Source: Penium margaritaceum (taxonomy: Eukaryota > Streptophyta > Zygnematophyceae > Desmidiales > Peniaceae). Taken from it: DNA of 38,020 nucleotides. Below, piece by piece: positions 1-9,535 of this stretch. The stretch's first letter is position 1. Every line of letters starts with the position of its first letter. Made by a program: the position numbers and the translations under genes. The notes under the pieces were generated by a model, which did not search any database, was not told the origin of the DNA, and saw only the letters and a program-made list of their open reading frames with translations. The stretch lies in NCBI GenBank assembly GCA_023375785.1, contig SZWC01023531.1, positions 1 to 38,020 on the forward strand, in the 5' to 3' direction.

Positions 1-252
1 TATATCTATATCTATATCTATATCTATATCTATATCTATATCTATATCTATATCTATATCTATATCTATATCTATATCTATATTCATATCTATATTCATA
101 TCCATATCCATATCCATATCCATATCCATATCTATATCTGTATCTATATCTGTATCTATATCTATATCTATATCTATATCTATATCTATATCTATATCTA
201 TATCTATATCTATATCTATATCTATATCTATATCTATATCTATATCTATATC
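1..252. repeat. Degenerate (TATATC)n microsatellite
   Basis: Tandem TATATC hexamers with scattered variants (TATTCA, TATCCA and CTGTAT types, mostly between about 80 and 160). This is the irregular flank of the ordered array that follows. No coding potential. Confidence 0.97.
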
Positions 253-2204
253 TAGATCTATATCTATATCTATATCGATATCTATATCTATATCTAGATC
301 TATATCTATATCTATATCGATATCTATATCTATATCTAGATCTATATCTATATCTATATCGATATCTATATCTATATCTAGATCTATATCTATATCTATA
401 TCGATATCTATATCTATATCTAGATCTATATCTATATCTATATCGATATCTATATCTATATCTAGATCTATATCTATATCTATATCGATATCTATATCTA
501 TATCTAGATCTATATCTATATCTATATCGATATCTATATCTATATCTAGATCTATATCTATATCTATATCGATATCTATATCTATATCTAGATCTATATC
601 TATATCTATATCGATATCTATATCTATATCTAGATCTATATCTATATCTATATCGATATCTATATCTATATCTAGATCTATATCTATATCTATATCGATA
701 TCTATATCTATATCTAGATCTATATCTATATCTATATCGATATCTATATCTATATCTAGATCTATATCTATATCTATATCGATATCTATATCTATATCTA
801 GATCTATATCTATATCTATATCGATATCTATATCTATATCTAGATCTATATCTATATCTATATCGATATCTATATCTATATCTAGATCTATATCTATATC
901 TATATCGATATCTATATCTATATCTAGATCTATATCTATATCTATATCGATATCTATATCTATATCTAGATCTATATCTATATCTATATCGATATCTATA
1001 TCTATATCTAGATCTATATCTATATCTATATCGATATCTATATCTATATCTAGATCTATATCTATATCTATATCGATATCTATATCTATATCTAGATCTA
1101 TATCTATATCTATATCGATATCTATATCTATATCTAGATCTATATCTATATCTATATCGATATCTATATCTATATCTAGATCTATATCTATATCTATATC
1201 GATATCTATATCTATATCTAGATCTATATCTATATCTATATCGATATCTATATCTATATCTAGATCTATATCTATATCTATATCGATATCTATATCTATA
1301 TCTAGATCTATATCTATATCTATATCGATATCTATATCTATATCTAGATCTATATCTATATCTATATCGATATCTATATCTATATCTAGATCTATATCTA
1401 TATCTATATCGATATCTATATCTATATCTAGATCTATATCTATATCTATATCGATATCTATATCTATATCTAGATCTATATCTATATCTATATCGATATC
1501 TATATCTATATCTAGATCTATATCTATATCTATATCGATATCTATATCTATATCTAGATCTATATCTATATCTATATCGATATCTATATCTATATCTAGA
1601 TCTATATCTATATCTATATCGATATCTATATCTATATCTAGATCTATATCTATATCTATATCGATATCTATATCTATATCTAGATCTATATCTATATCTA
1701 TATCGATATCTATATCTATATCTAGATCTATATCTATATCTATATCGATATCTATATCTATATCTAGATCTATATCTATATCTATATCGATATCTATATC
1801 TATATCTAGATCTATATCTATATCTATATCGATATCTATATCTATATCTAGATCTATATCTATATCTATATCGATATCTATATCTATATCTAGATCTATA
1901 TCTATATCTATATCGATATCTATATCTATATCTAGATCTATATCTATATCTATATCGATATCTATATCTATATCTAGATCTATATCTATATCTATATCGA
2001 TATCTATATCTATATCTAGATCTATATCTATATCTATATCGATATCTATATCTATATCTAGATCTATATCTATATCTATATCGATATCTATATCTATATC
2101 TAGATCTATATCTATATCTATATCGATATCTATATCTATATCTAGATCTATATCTATATCTATATCGATATCTATATCTATATCTAGATCTATATCTATA
2201 TCTA

Positions 2205-2206
<2 letters not shown>
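253..2206. repeat. 42-bp higher-order tandem array of TATATC hexamers
   Basis: Seven hexamers form a 42-bp unit: TAGATC, three TATATC, GATATC, two TATATC. The TAGATC hexamer is at 253 and recurs in exact 42-bp phase to 2185, which gives 46 full periods. I saw no substitution or indel on reading the array. The two variant hexamers create short palindromes (TAGATCTA and ATATCGATAT), so every unit carries AGATCT, ATCGAT and GATATC. The array is homogenised, whereas the hexamer tract before it is not. Confidence 0.97.

Positions 2207-2299
<93 letters not shown>
2207..2299. repeat. (TC)n dinucleotide repeat
   Basis: About 46 uninterrupted TC dinucleotides follow the last TATATC hexamer directly and end at unique sequence (TACCTTCTC). 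The purine/pyrimidine strand asymmetry could support triplex (H-DNA) structure, but that is inference. Confidence 0.97.
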
Positions 2300-2301
<2 letters not shown>

Positions 2302-2339
2302 CTTCTCATTTCATGTGCAAAGTGTTTTCTCCTTATGTT

Positions 2340-2600
2340 CACGATTTTCTAACATTATGCATTGTAATCTACTTAACCCTGGGCACGCCTTGCCTGCAAC
2401 ATTGAATACTTGTTTATCCATGGTGATCCTTTTGTCATTGATGACGTGACCCAAATACTCAATCAAACGGTGACCAAAATTGCACTTTGAGAGTTTTTAA
2501 ATGAAATTTCTTTTTGTAAAACTTTGAGAACTTTTCAAATATGTCCATCGTGCTCCTCCGGGGTCCAGCTATACACCACGATGTGATCGTGGTACCGTAG
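2340..2600 (-). pseudogene. Ty3/gypsy reverse transcriptase, C-terminal fragment
   Basis: The reverse strand, read from about 2600 downward, gives HDHIVVYSWTPEEHDGHI, then KVLKVLQKE, and after a frameshift EYLGHVINDK-like residues. This is the stretch just after the YLDD catalytic motif of Ty3/gypsy RT (family pattern: DDIVVYS, TPEEH, EYLGHVIS). The catalytic aspartates are altered (YLDD reads as YHDH), and a stop and a frameshift break the frame. The fragment starts in the protein roughly where the gypsy fragment on the same strand at 9536-10843 ends. Both may be one copy split by element E1. Confidence 0.72.
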
Positions 2601-2871
2601 TGATTTCCATATTAGCTCATTTTCAGGACCTAATTAGTGATTTCCATATTCTCCCAATTTTGGCCTTATTTTGTTTTAGCAAGTGATTCTCCCATCACGT
2701 GTCCCTTTTTCTCTTTTTATTTTTCATATTCCCCCAACAATCACAAACCTGTTTGCCAAGTATAGGCAAGCATCCCTTTGATAGGCTATATAGTTAAAAA
2801 CGACATTAAGAATAAAACGAAGTACACTTTCATTGATTGTTGTGCTAACTGAAGAGCTCTTCTGAATTCCT
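2601..2871. other. AT-rich spacer without gene
   Basis: I see no ORF or RNA gene. A 15-bp direct repeat, AGTGATTTCCATATT, occurs at 2599-2613 and 2636-2650. The last five bases before element E1 (TTCCT, 2867-2871) would be its left target-site duplication, but the right partner cannot be identified because the 3' LTR is truncated. Confidence 0.6.
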
Positions 2872-3266
2872 TGTTAGAGTGAGCGATAACTGTGCTGAGC
2901 GACAGATTTGACATGGCGCAGTCAGCTCGACAATCGGAGGTTTGTACGCGAAGTTACGGATCTTCATCCGTAAATACTCGGGTGCGGCTTGACCAGGAAT
3001 CTTTTACGTACAGGCCAGATTCAATTCTGGTATCCAGGTCCACAGGGGGGAAAGGAGCCTGGATATTTGAGTGCTGCATGCACATCAGGGTTGTGCATGC
3101 CTTCTGGCCCAGCTTGGTCAACAGGCGCGCAGTGCACGCAAGCACTGCTGGGTACTTGACCCAGACCAGTCAGGGTGGGGCTACACCTGACAGGACTACT
3201 GGGACCACTTGCATTAGCATATGCAAGCAGATCTCTGGAGCAAGGACCACTCTACATCAAGTGGTG

Positions 3267-3402
3267 CATGCACGACTCACATTGCATCAACTACCACATG
3301 CACGACTTAGCAGCTGCATCAGCTACTACATGCACGACTCAACAGTTGCATGTGGAGCCAAGAGTGGGGACCGCCCTGCGTCAACAATAACATGCACGAC
3401 TC
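3267..3402 (+). repeat. Short subrepeats in E1 U3 (CATGCACGACT)
   Basis: Four copies of CATGCACGACT (last base variable) start at 3267, 3297, 3329 and 3391. The first three are 30 and 32 bp apart and are separated by GCATCA-containing spacers. They lie 160-300 bp upstream of the TATA box, a position typical of enhancer repeats in plant LTRs. Confidence 0.7.
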
Positions 3403-3564
3403 AGCGGCTGGGACCACGGCCAAGTTGCCAGCATTCAAGAAGCTTGCTTGAGAAGGAAGCTGTGTGCCTTGGACCGGGAAGATTCCTTGAGGAGGAAGCT
3501 ACGACCCTACAGCAGGAAGCTTCCTCTGGGCAAAGAGCAGCTGGTCAACTTGCCAGGATCCCAA

Positions 3565-3571
3565 TATAAAA
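3565..3571 (+). promoter_or_regulatory. TATA box of E1 LTR promoter
   Basis: TATAAAA lies in the context CCAATATAAAAGCAG, about 700 bp into the 5' LTR, a plausible U3/R core promoter. Transcription would start some 30 bp downstream. The truncated 3' LTR does not reach this point. Confidence 0.6.
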
Positions 3572-4418
3572 GCAGATTGGACTCAGTCATTCCTGTAACT
3601 CCAACAACTCCAACACAACTTCAACAGCAACTCCATCAACTCTACCAGTTGTACCAGGAGTCCTCCTTTACCAGAAAACGCCTCAGACGAAGACTCTGCA
3701 GTCGCTCTCTCACCTGAAGACCCATGACAGCCTGGCAGCCTTCTGCCAGCCTGGGTTGGTGGACGCCCCTGACTACTCCAAGGCCTGACTACCTAGAAGA
3801 GGTGGCCAGACTACGCCCAAGACTAGAGAGCAGCCTTGCTACGGCTGCCTCTCTAGACGTTGCTCATCTCTCTGTTTGGATATGTGTCTAGGCGCTGAGC
3901 TTAAAGTTAGTGGCGTCAGCTCTGCTTGTGCAGTGCTGATCGAGTCTAGACGGACTCTGTTGGAGTTCCCCTCTGTCGACCCAGTAAGCCTGGTAGTACT
4001 CTGCAAGCTTGGCTAGGAGGGTCAGAAGTCCTCTGACGACCCAGTAAGTTTGGTGGTGGCTGCCAGCATGGAGATGAGACTGCCCTGACAACCTAGAGGC
4101 CATTTCACCTGAAAGAATGATGACCGTGCTTAGACCCTTGCAACAACAGCCTTGACGGCCTAGCAAGGCGTTGCACCCTTGGATGGGGCAGGTTGCGTCA
4201 CAGCATTGAGTTGAGCTGTGTTTCGTCAGTGTTTCTTTGTACCATACTTGTACTTGATAGTCTTTTTCAGTTACAAGTGTGAATCCAAGTCTTCCACTTC
4301 CGCACATTGGAGTACAAGGTTTGCTTGCTGGGCACAAAGATCCTGGACAGCAGCAAGACCCCCTTGCTGTATCACAGCACGCCGTGACTTTGTCACTGTA
4401 GGCTCCAAAACCCCAACA

Positions 4419-4430
4419 TGGTATCAGAGC
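4419..4430 (+). other. E1 primer binding site (initiator tRNA-Met)
   Basis: TGGTATCAGAGC abuts the AACA end of the 5' LTR. It is the standard complement of the 3' end of plant initiator tRNA-Met, used to prime minus-strand cDNA. Confidence 0.93.
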
Positions 4431-4799
4431 ACAAGGATGTCTGGACATGCTCAACATGCGATTAGAGTAGTAGACCCATGCCGCCAGCAAGAAGCAACAG
4501 TTAGAGCTGCAGCTTCAAAGAATGACAATGACTGTCATCACTCACTAGTGGCAGGGTGAGCTCGTGACATGGCGACCCTGCTCACATGGAGGTATTGAGG
4601 ACGCTTTGAGTGACCTCAATGTGGAGAGCCTACACATGGACTCTCAATAGTTGAATGACCTCTAAGTGCCAAGCTTGTGCATGGACCAATGATGTGGTCC
4701 AAGGAGAGAGCAAGTAGTTTCTGAGGAGACGAAGCACTCAAGAGAGGGGGCGCTTCGGACAACGGCATGCCGCTATGATGTGCGTGTAAATTGAATCTT

Positions 4800-5460
4800 G
4801 CGGCAGCAGTTGATTGACACAAGTTTTGAAGCTCACCGTCCACTGCTTTAGCAGCAGCTGTCCCTGAATCAGGAGCAGGTGCATCTTCAGCATCAGCTTC
4901 AACTGGCACAACTACCATCATCATCAACTACATCAGTCCCGCAAGCAGATGTGGCATAGTTCATGCCACAAGCTCTCATGCTAATGTAGAAGCCAGTGAT
5001 ACGATCTGCAACATTAGGCATGACATAACTTTGCGCTGTTTAGCTACAACACGCTGCATCAGAGGTGCCATCCGTGGCACTCGTACCACGACTGCTTGAT
5101 ACAGGTCAGCATGAGACAACTGGGGAGCAAGCTTTCAAGCATGAAAGCATAGAGCAACATCAACATACTTGCAAGCAACAACTCCTTTGCCAACGGGAAC
5201 GGCATACGTGTGAGCTGCTAGTTGCACAAGCAGCTCAACTTGAAGGTCAGGTGGCATAGATCCAGCAACAGAATGAGGCCTTACAGCTGAGGAAGGCTTC
5301 ATCAGCGTCACATAAGCCATTTGCATGACTGCCACAGCTCACTTCTCCTCTAGACATGCCAGAGCATGTCAATCCTCAGCAGACAAACTCACCTTCATCT
5401 GCTCATGGAGGAAGCATGCAGACGCTTATAGTGTTTCTTGCAATAGTCAAAGCATACAAC
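4800..5460 (+). pseudogene. Decayed Gln-rich coiled-coil frame in E1, possible gag remnant
   Basis: One forward frame, followed through its stops, keeps a protein-like composition: Gln/Leu-rich stretches such as LNQEQVHLQHQLQLAQL near 4864, then QAAQLEGQVA and IQQQNEALQLRK near 5225-5300, and a Pro/Ser segment with LDMPEHVNPQQTN near 5350. It is broken by several stops, mainly TAG, and by TAA and TGA. The position just after the PBS and the coiled-coil character suit a gag N-terminal region. I see no zinc knuckle and cannot match a family. The whole frame could be chance low complexity. Confidence 0.35.
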
Positions 5461-6871
5461 GGCGCCACCTGGCTTTCAAGTGCCACAAGTAGAAACTGAC
5501 AACAAGCAGCAATACTTTGCAAACAACCACGTGATGATGTCACGAGGGTTGACATCACTCCATGCAGTGCTTTGCGCATCGCAAGCAGGGAAGCCATTGG
5601 CAACAACTCAGGTTGCCAAGGAGCCAAGGCAAGGAGTCGTCTTGCAGAAGCTCATGGAGGGTGGAGTGGTGATCAAGGAACCAAGCTGCAATCAGTAGCC
5701 TGTTAGCAACAAGCAGCAGTTGCAACGACAGTACCTACTTGAAAAAGAAGTTTTGGCACTAGTAGTCACAAGGTTGGACGTGTCGCTAAGCGTCCACAAG
5801 CTGACCAATGAAGTGGACAGCGGCTACGAATCCCAGACGGAGTTCTCATGCTCCATCCAAGAAAAGACAACCCAACAGCTAAATGCTGATGGTACAGAAG
5901 AGCTGCGGGGGTGGACGTGTCTTCAACGGCAGACGGAGGTTCACATGAGCCTCACAGCGCATGACAAGCTGACTCCTCATCACCTTGTACGAACCCAACG
6001 CGACAGCAGCATGCACTACGGTCGTAGCAGGCGGCCAAGCAGAAGCCAGTTGACGACCTGCAAGAGTAGCAGTGATGCAGCAGGTACTTGTGTATGGAGC
6101 CACAAGTACGTGGGAGCTAAAAGAATGAGCTCACGAGCTGCAGTTGTATCGACAAAGCATTGGTACAAGAGGAAGCAGCATGGTGGCAGCCTCGGGACAG
6201 TCCATCGCCATTGACACAGCATTGACAAGCGCAATCTGGCAGAGACACTCGTCAGCAATCTAACATGTGCATCTCTCAACCGCAATTCCGATCCATGACG
6301 CGGAGCGGGCAGCAGCGGAGGAGGAAGAAGAAGAAAAACAAAAGGGAGCGTCTAAGCAAAAAGAATGGGACAATATCTCAAAGCATTGGAACCAGCAAGA
6401 GCAGTAGAAGCACTAGTGTAGCACAGTTTCATGATATAGTGGGACAACCGAAGTCAAGGTGTGTGACATTCTGGTCGCGCACATCATCATGGTGCTGCTC
6501 AGCGACAGCAAGCAGGTGTGGATCCAAAGGCAAGGGAAAGCCAAAGAAAAAAAACTTGCAATGGCAACGATCCCCTTAATGAGAGCACATCAATCTCTGC
6601 ATCTTCAGACTTGACCACAACAACATCAGCAAGGATGCATTTTGCATCCGAGGAGACCTCTGACCTCTTTTAAGCAGCCAAGGGAATGTAAACTCCTGAG
6701 CACATCTGAAGAGGAGCACGTTGGCATCGACCATAACTGTAGCAGCCGTGAAAGTGCAAGCAGCAACTTACTTTGTCAAAGCAACGGCAAAGGAGATTCT
6801 GAAGTAAAGGGGAGGGAGAGCAAAGGTGTTGGTCAAGCCTTGAAGCAGCTCGCAATGCAACGTGCACAAAC
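5461..6871 (+). other. E1 internal region, no recognisable gene
   Basis: Several short open frames occur, the longest 164 residues at 5720-6214, but none resembles a known domain. A Lys/Arg/Ser-rich frame at 6265-6579 contains a run of basic residues near 6310-6350 and a second one near 6520-6550. It could be a remnant of a nucleic-acid-binding gag tail, or merely AAG/AGG-rich sequence. Confidence 0.4.
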
Positions 6872-7043
6872 GGAGTAGTTGTGCTCCGTGACAAAATCCT
6901 GCCGGGGCGGCAGGTGGATGCAGTAAGCCCACCTGATGTGAGGTGGCATGCACAATTGGAGTGGTTGCGCTCCATGATAAAATCCTACCAGGGCGGTAGG
7001 TGGACGCAACTAGCCCATCTTCACGTAGGCGGCATGCATGGAG
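6872..7043 (+). repeat. 86-bp tandem duplication inside E1
   Basis: Two units, 6872-6957 and 6958-7043, both start GGAGT(A/G)GTTG(T/C)GCTCC. They share AAAATCCT(G/A)CC(G/A)GGGCGG and end in a GGCATGCA block. Most differences are transitions, so the duplication is old. Confidence 0.8.
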
Positions 7044-7338
7044 ACTGGCAACATGCGCAATCTACTCACAGCTGCTCAACACCAGATTCTGTAGCCAGTC
7101 CAAATTTGTGACAGAGACATCGTACCTCTAGAGCAGTCGAGGCCCTCGTCCTCGGATTTCCACCTGAAGGCAAAGTTGGTGGAGGGGCAAGTTTGCTCCT
7201 CACTACCGCAAGTCACACATCGCAAACAGCGTGCTCAGTGGCAACTGATCTCAGAGCAGGAGCTGAAGCAGCAGTGTAGCAGTCGGAGCAGCTGTCGTTG
7301 TGAAGGCGAGTAGTCCGAGGTACAGGAACTACCTTGGA

Positions 7339-7366
7339 GCAGCTGGTCGTGATAACGACCAGCTGC
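7339..7366. repeat. 12-bp perfect inverted repeat (hairpin) in E1
   Basis: GCAGCTGGTCGT at 7339-7350 pairs perfectly with ACGACCAGCTGC at 7355-7366 across a GATA loop. It lies in the non-coding E1 interior. A role in RNA packaging or folding is only a guess. Confidence 0.75.
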
Positions 7367-7572
7367 TGCGGATCGGAGCTATTAGCCAACCTCGTGTGAG
7401 GTGCCTTCTGGAAGGTGGAAGCAACAACCACAAGTAGTTGCAACAGATCAGAAAAAAAAGGGGAGACGTCCCGTGTCTACAATAGGCTACCTGGTGGATT
7501 AAAAAAAAAAACTACCGGATTTCATATTTGGTTTCGGCAGCTGTCTGAACCCAATTTGGGTTTCATCCCCTG

Positions 7573-7597
7573 GAGGGCGAGTTTTCTTCTCGCCCTC
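7573..7597. repeat. 9-bp perfect hairpin GAGGGCGAG/CTCGCCCTC in E1
   Basis: Arms at 7573-7581 and 7589-7597 enclose a 7-nt pyrimidine loop. A run of A residues lies about 70 bp upstream. No gene overlaps convincingly. Confidence 0.65.
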
Positions 7598-7650
7598 GTG
7601 GACCCTCCTTCACCTGGCGTTGAAGTAGCAGCTGGTGCACTAAAAAAGCA

Positions 7651-8133
7651 GTGGCAGCAGCTTGGGAAGCAACAACCAACAGCAGCAGGAAACTGCTTTG
7701 GTCCTTGTTGCAGGAGCTCTTGTCGCAGTGTTTTTACGAAGAGCACCTGACCACTTTTGTTGGCGAGATATCGACCACTGCCTTTGGCTTCATCAACAAG
7801 CTACTGGTGACGGCGCGAGAACTGCAAGCTTGGAGCAGTTCCAAGAAATGTTCAGCTGATGCTGAAAGTGGTTTCCTAGCTGCGATTGCAGAACGGTGCC
7901 AAGTGGATAGAGAAATGGTGCGCAAGTTGTGCGACCGGACAGCCAGCCAAAAGAAAAGGAAAATGAAAGGGCTCAATGGAGCGAGAAAAACAGGGGCTGG
8001 CAGAGGGGGTGCGTCGAGTGAGGGGGAGGGGAGTGACGTCCATGATGGACGTCGCACCATATTGCTGCGATGTCGAGCTGGGCCAAGTGCCTGCCGCGAC
8101 GGCAGGCAGGGTCGCGGCAAGGCCCTGCCGTGA
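7651..8133 (+). other. Unrecognised 160-codon open frame in E1
   Basis: The forward frame from ATG 7651 encodes a Leu/Ala-rich first half (LLQELLSQCF), a segment reading GFLAAIAERCQVDREMVRKL, a basic patch (QKKRKMKG, about residues 100-107) and then a Gly/Ser/Arg-rich end. I recognise no family. The first 105 residues have a plausible globular composition, whereas the rest over CCTGCCG-type inverted repeats looks non-coding. It could be captured host sequence or chance. Overlapping reverse frames of similar length lower the confidence that this one is coding. Confidence 0.2.
8035..8053. repeat. 9-bp palindromic repeat with GACGTC ends in E1
   Basis: GACGTCCAT at 8035-8043 and ATGGACGTC at 8045-8053 are perfect reverse complements with a 1-nt centre. 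A nest of CCTGCCG/CGGCAGG inverted repeats follows at about 8090-8145. Confidence 0.65.
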
Positions 8134-9123
8134 GAGCAGGCTGGCGCGACACCACCTGTCGCGTCGGAAGGGAGGCTGGCCGACGACCAGCAAGCGAGGC
8201 CTCCGCTCGAGAGGACCAGCCAAGAGAAGGAAAAAAAAGTGCATTTCTGGTTGACAGAAAGCAGGGTACCCGTGAAGGGTAGCCCAAAAACTTGCCATAA
8301 AGTGTGGGACAACGAGTTTTTTGATCGACGAAATCGAGAAGCAACGACCGAGAACACCTTAGATGGCCACCAGAGCAGCTGCGCCGGCGGTGATGATGCA
8401 GTTGACTTTGAAGCCGCCACCAGTGTCCGGAAGAGTCAGGAGTTGACCAAGAATGGACGTGGGGGCACGATGGCTGCCTCAGCCATGGCGGAGTCAAACC
8501 TAAGCAGTTGACTGTCGCTAGATTAAGTGGCAGAAGTAGCTGAGGACGGTCGTCGAAGCAGGTGGCAGGAGCGATAGGGGGAGCAAGAGGCTACATCATC
8601 AGAAAAATGAGACTGGCGACGGACTTTTATACTCGCAGGCCAGGGGTGGCTATAGCACGTCGGTGATCCAAGTATGCGGTCCCAGCGGTGGTCCCGCCTC
8701 GCAAGCACCTCGTCAGTGGAAGTTTCTGGAGCCCTCCACTACACAGCCAAGCCCGTGCATGAGAGACACAGTGGCTTGGGCTGTGAGAGGTTGTTTCTGC
8801 ATGAAGCAATCTTGGTGGTGAATTGGGCAGGTGAACCGAGCCTCACAAAATTTTTATTGTTCTGCTCCACCCGACCAGTTCCAACCAGACAATGACCCCC
8901 ACAAAACCAAGGAAAGCTCAGAACGAGAATTTCCAAGGCAATACTCAACCGATTCGAACCCCGTTTTTTCCTACAATTTCCCAGTACCCCAAGAACACCT
9001 AAGATCAACCCGGAAGTCTCTTCTTATAGCAAACATTCTTTTTCGTGTAGCTGAAACCTCCACCGACCACTGATTTCTCCACTAAAAAAAATGACAGTCT
9101 CCACATTCATCAGCGCACATATC
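8134..9123 (+). other. 3' internal part of E1, no recognisable gene
   Basis: Only short overlapping frames on both strands, none with a known motif. The sequence leads into the polypurine tract and is read as the untranslated 3' end of E1. Confidence 0.5.
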
Positions 9124-9131
9124 AAAGGGGA
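9124..9131 (+). other. E1 polypurine tract
   Basis: AAAGGGGA ends one base before the TGTTAGAG start of the 3' LTR, the expected place of the plus-strand primer tract. It shows that the repeat at 9133 is a true 3' LTR and not an unrelated copy. Confidence 0.8.
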
Positions 9132-9132
9132 T

Positions 9133-9402
9133 TGTTAGAGTGAGTGATAACTGCGCTGAGCGACAACTTCAACATGGCGCAGTCGGATCAACAATCGGAG
9201 GTTTGTACAGGAAGTTACGGATTTTTATGCTTGAATACCCGGGTGCGGCTTCACCAGGAACTTTTTATGTATAGGCCAGATTTAATTCTGGCATCCAGGT
9301 CCACAGGGGGGAAAGGAGCCTGGATCTTTGAGTGCTGCATGCACAGCAGGGTTGTGCATGCGTTCTGGCCCAGCTTGGTCAGCTGTTGTGCAGTTCACGA
9401 AG
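9133..9402 (+). repeat. E1 3' LTR, truncated
   Basis: It starts TGTTAGAGTGAGTG and follows 2872-3140 of the 5' LTR closely, including TCCACAGGGGGGAAAGGAGC and the TGCATGCACA block. Homology stops near CAGTTCACGAAGGC. The remaining roughly 1.28 kb of the LTR, with TATA box and the AACA end, is missing. Confidence 0.85.
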
Positions 9403-9535
9403 GCCGGAATTTTCTTTGTAGGAAACATCTGTGGAGATTTTTTGAAAGCAATTATTCCATGCATGTAGTATGTTTGGAGATGGAGGTAGGCGAATGGAAA
9501 ATGATTATTTTGAACGAATATGACAAGTAGTACAG

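Larger units (their letters stand above)
2872..4418 (+). repeat. E1 5' long terminal repeat
   Basis: This 1547-bp LTR runs from TGTTAGAGTG to CCCCAACA, with 4-bp inverted ends TGTT/AACA. The PBS follows immediately. The first 270 bp recur at 9133-9402. Inside are a TATA box (3565-3571) and a run of 30-32-bp subrepeats that share CATGCACGACT, starting at 3267, 3297 and 3329, with another copy at 3391. The subrepeats lie upstream of the TATA box, in the U3 promoter region, as enhancer-like repeats often do. The 225-residue open frame over 2892-3569 has no recognisable domain and is not treated as a gene. Confidence 0.88.
2872..9402 (+). mobile_element. E1: LTR retrotransposon without recognisable pol (LARD-like)
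   Basis: The complete LTR framework is visible: a 5' LTR (2872-4418) with TGTT...AACA ends, a tRNA-Met-type primer binding site at 4419-4430, about 4.7 kb of internal DNA, a polypurine tract at 9124-9131, and a 3' LTR starting TGTTAGAG at 9133. In the internal part I find no protease, integrase, RT or RNase H motif on either strand, only decayed low-complexity frames. Long LTRs with long non-coding internals are the definition of LARD-type non-autonomous elements, which depend on enzymes of relatives. The 3' LTR is cut at about 9402, where gypsy-type sequence begins. A heavily mutated autonomous element is the alternative. Confidence 0.75.

Noticed and set aside
1..2299. CRISPR array or satellite centromere repeat
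   Set aside because: There are no spacers between units; it is an ordered microsatellite of 6-bp origin, and nothing specific points to a centromere.
2892..3569. 225-residue open frame in the E1 LTR as a gene
   Set aside because: It lies entirely in the LTR upstream of the TATA box, has no recognisable domain, and the copy at 9144 stops at a different place.
8070..8150. GC-rich inverted repeats in E1 as homologous to the GCCGCGG block of the E2 LTR
   Set aside because: Only the short CTGCCGCG-type words are shared; order and spacing differ, so no homology is claimed.
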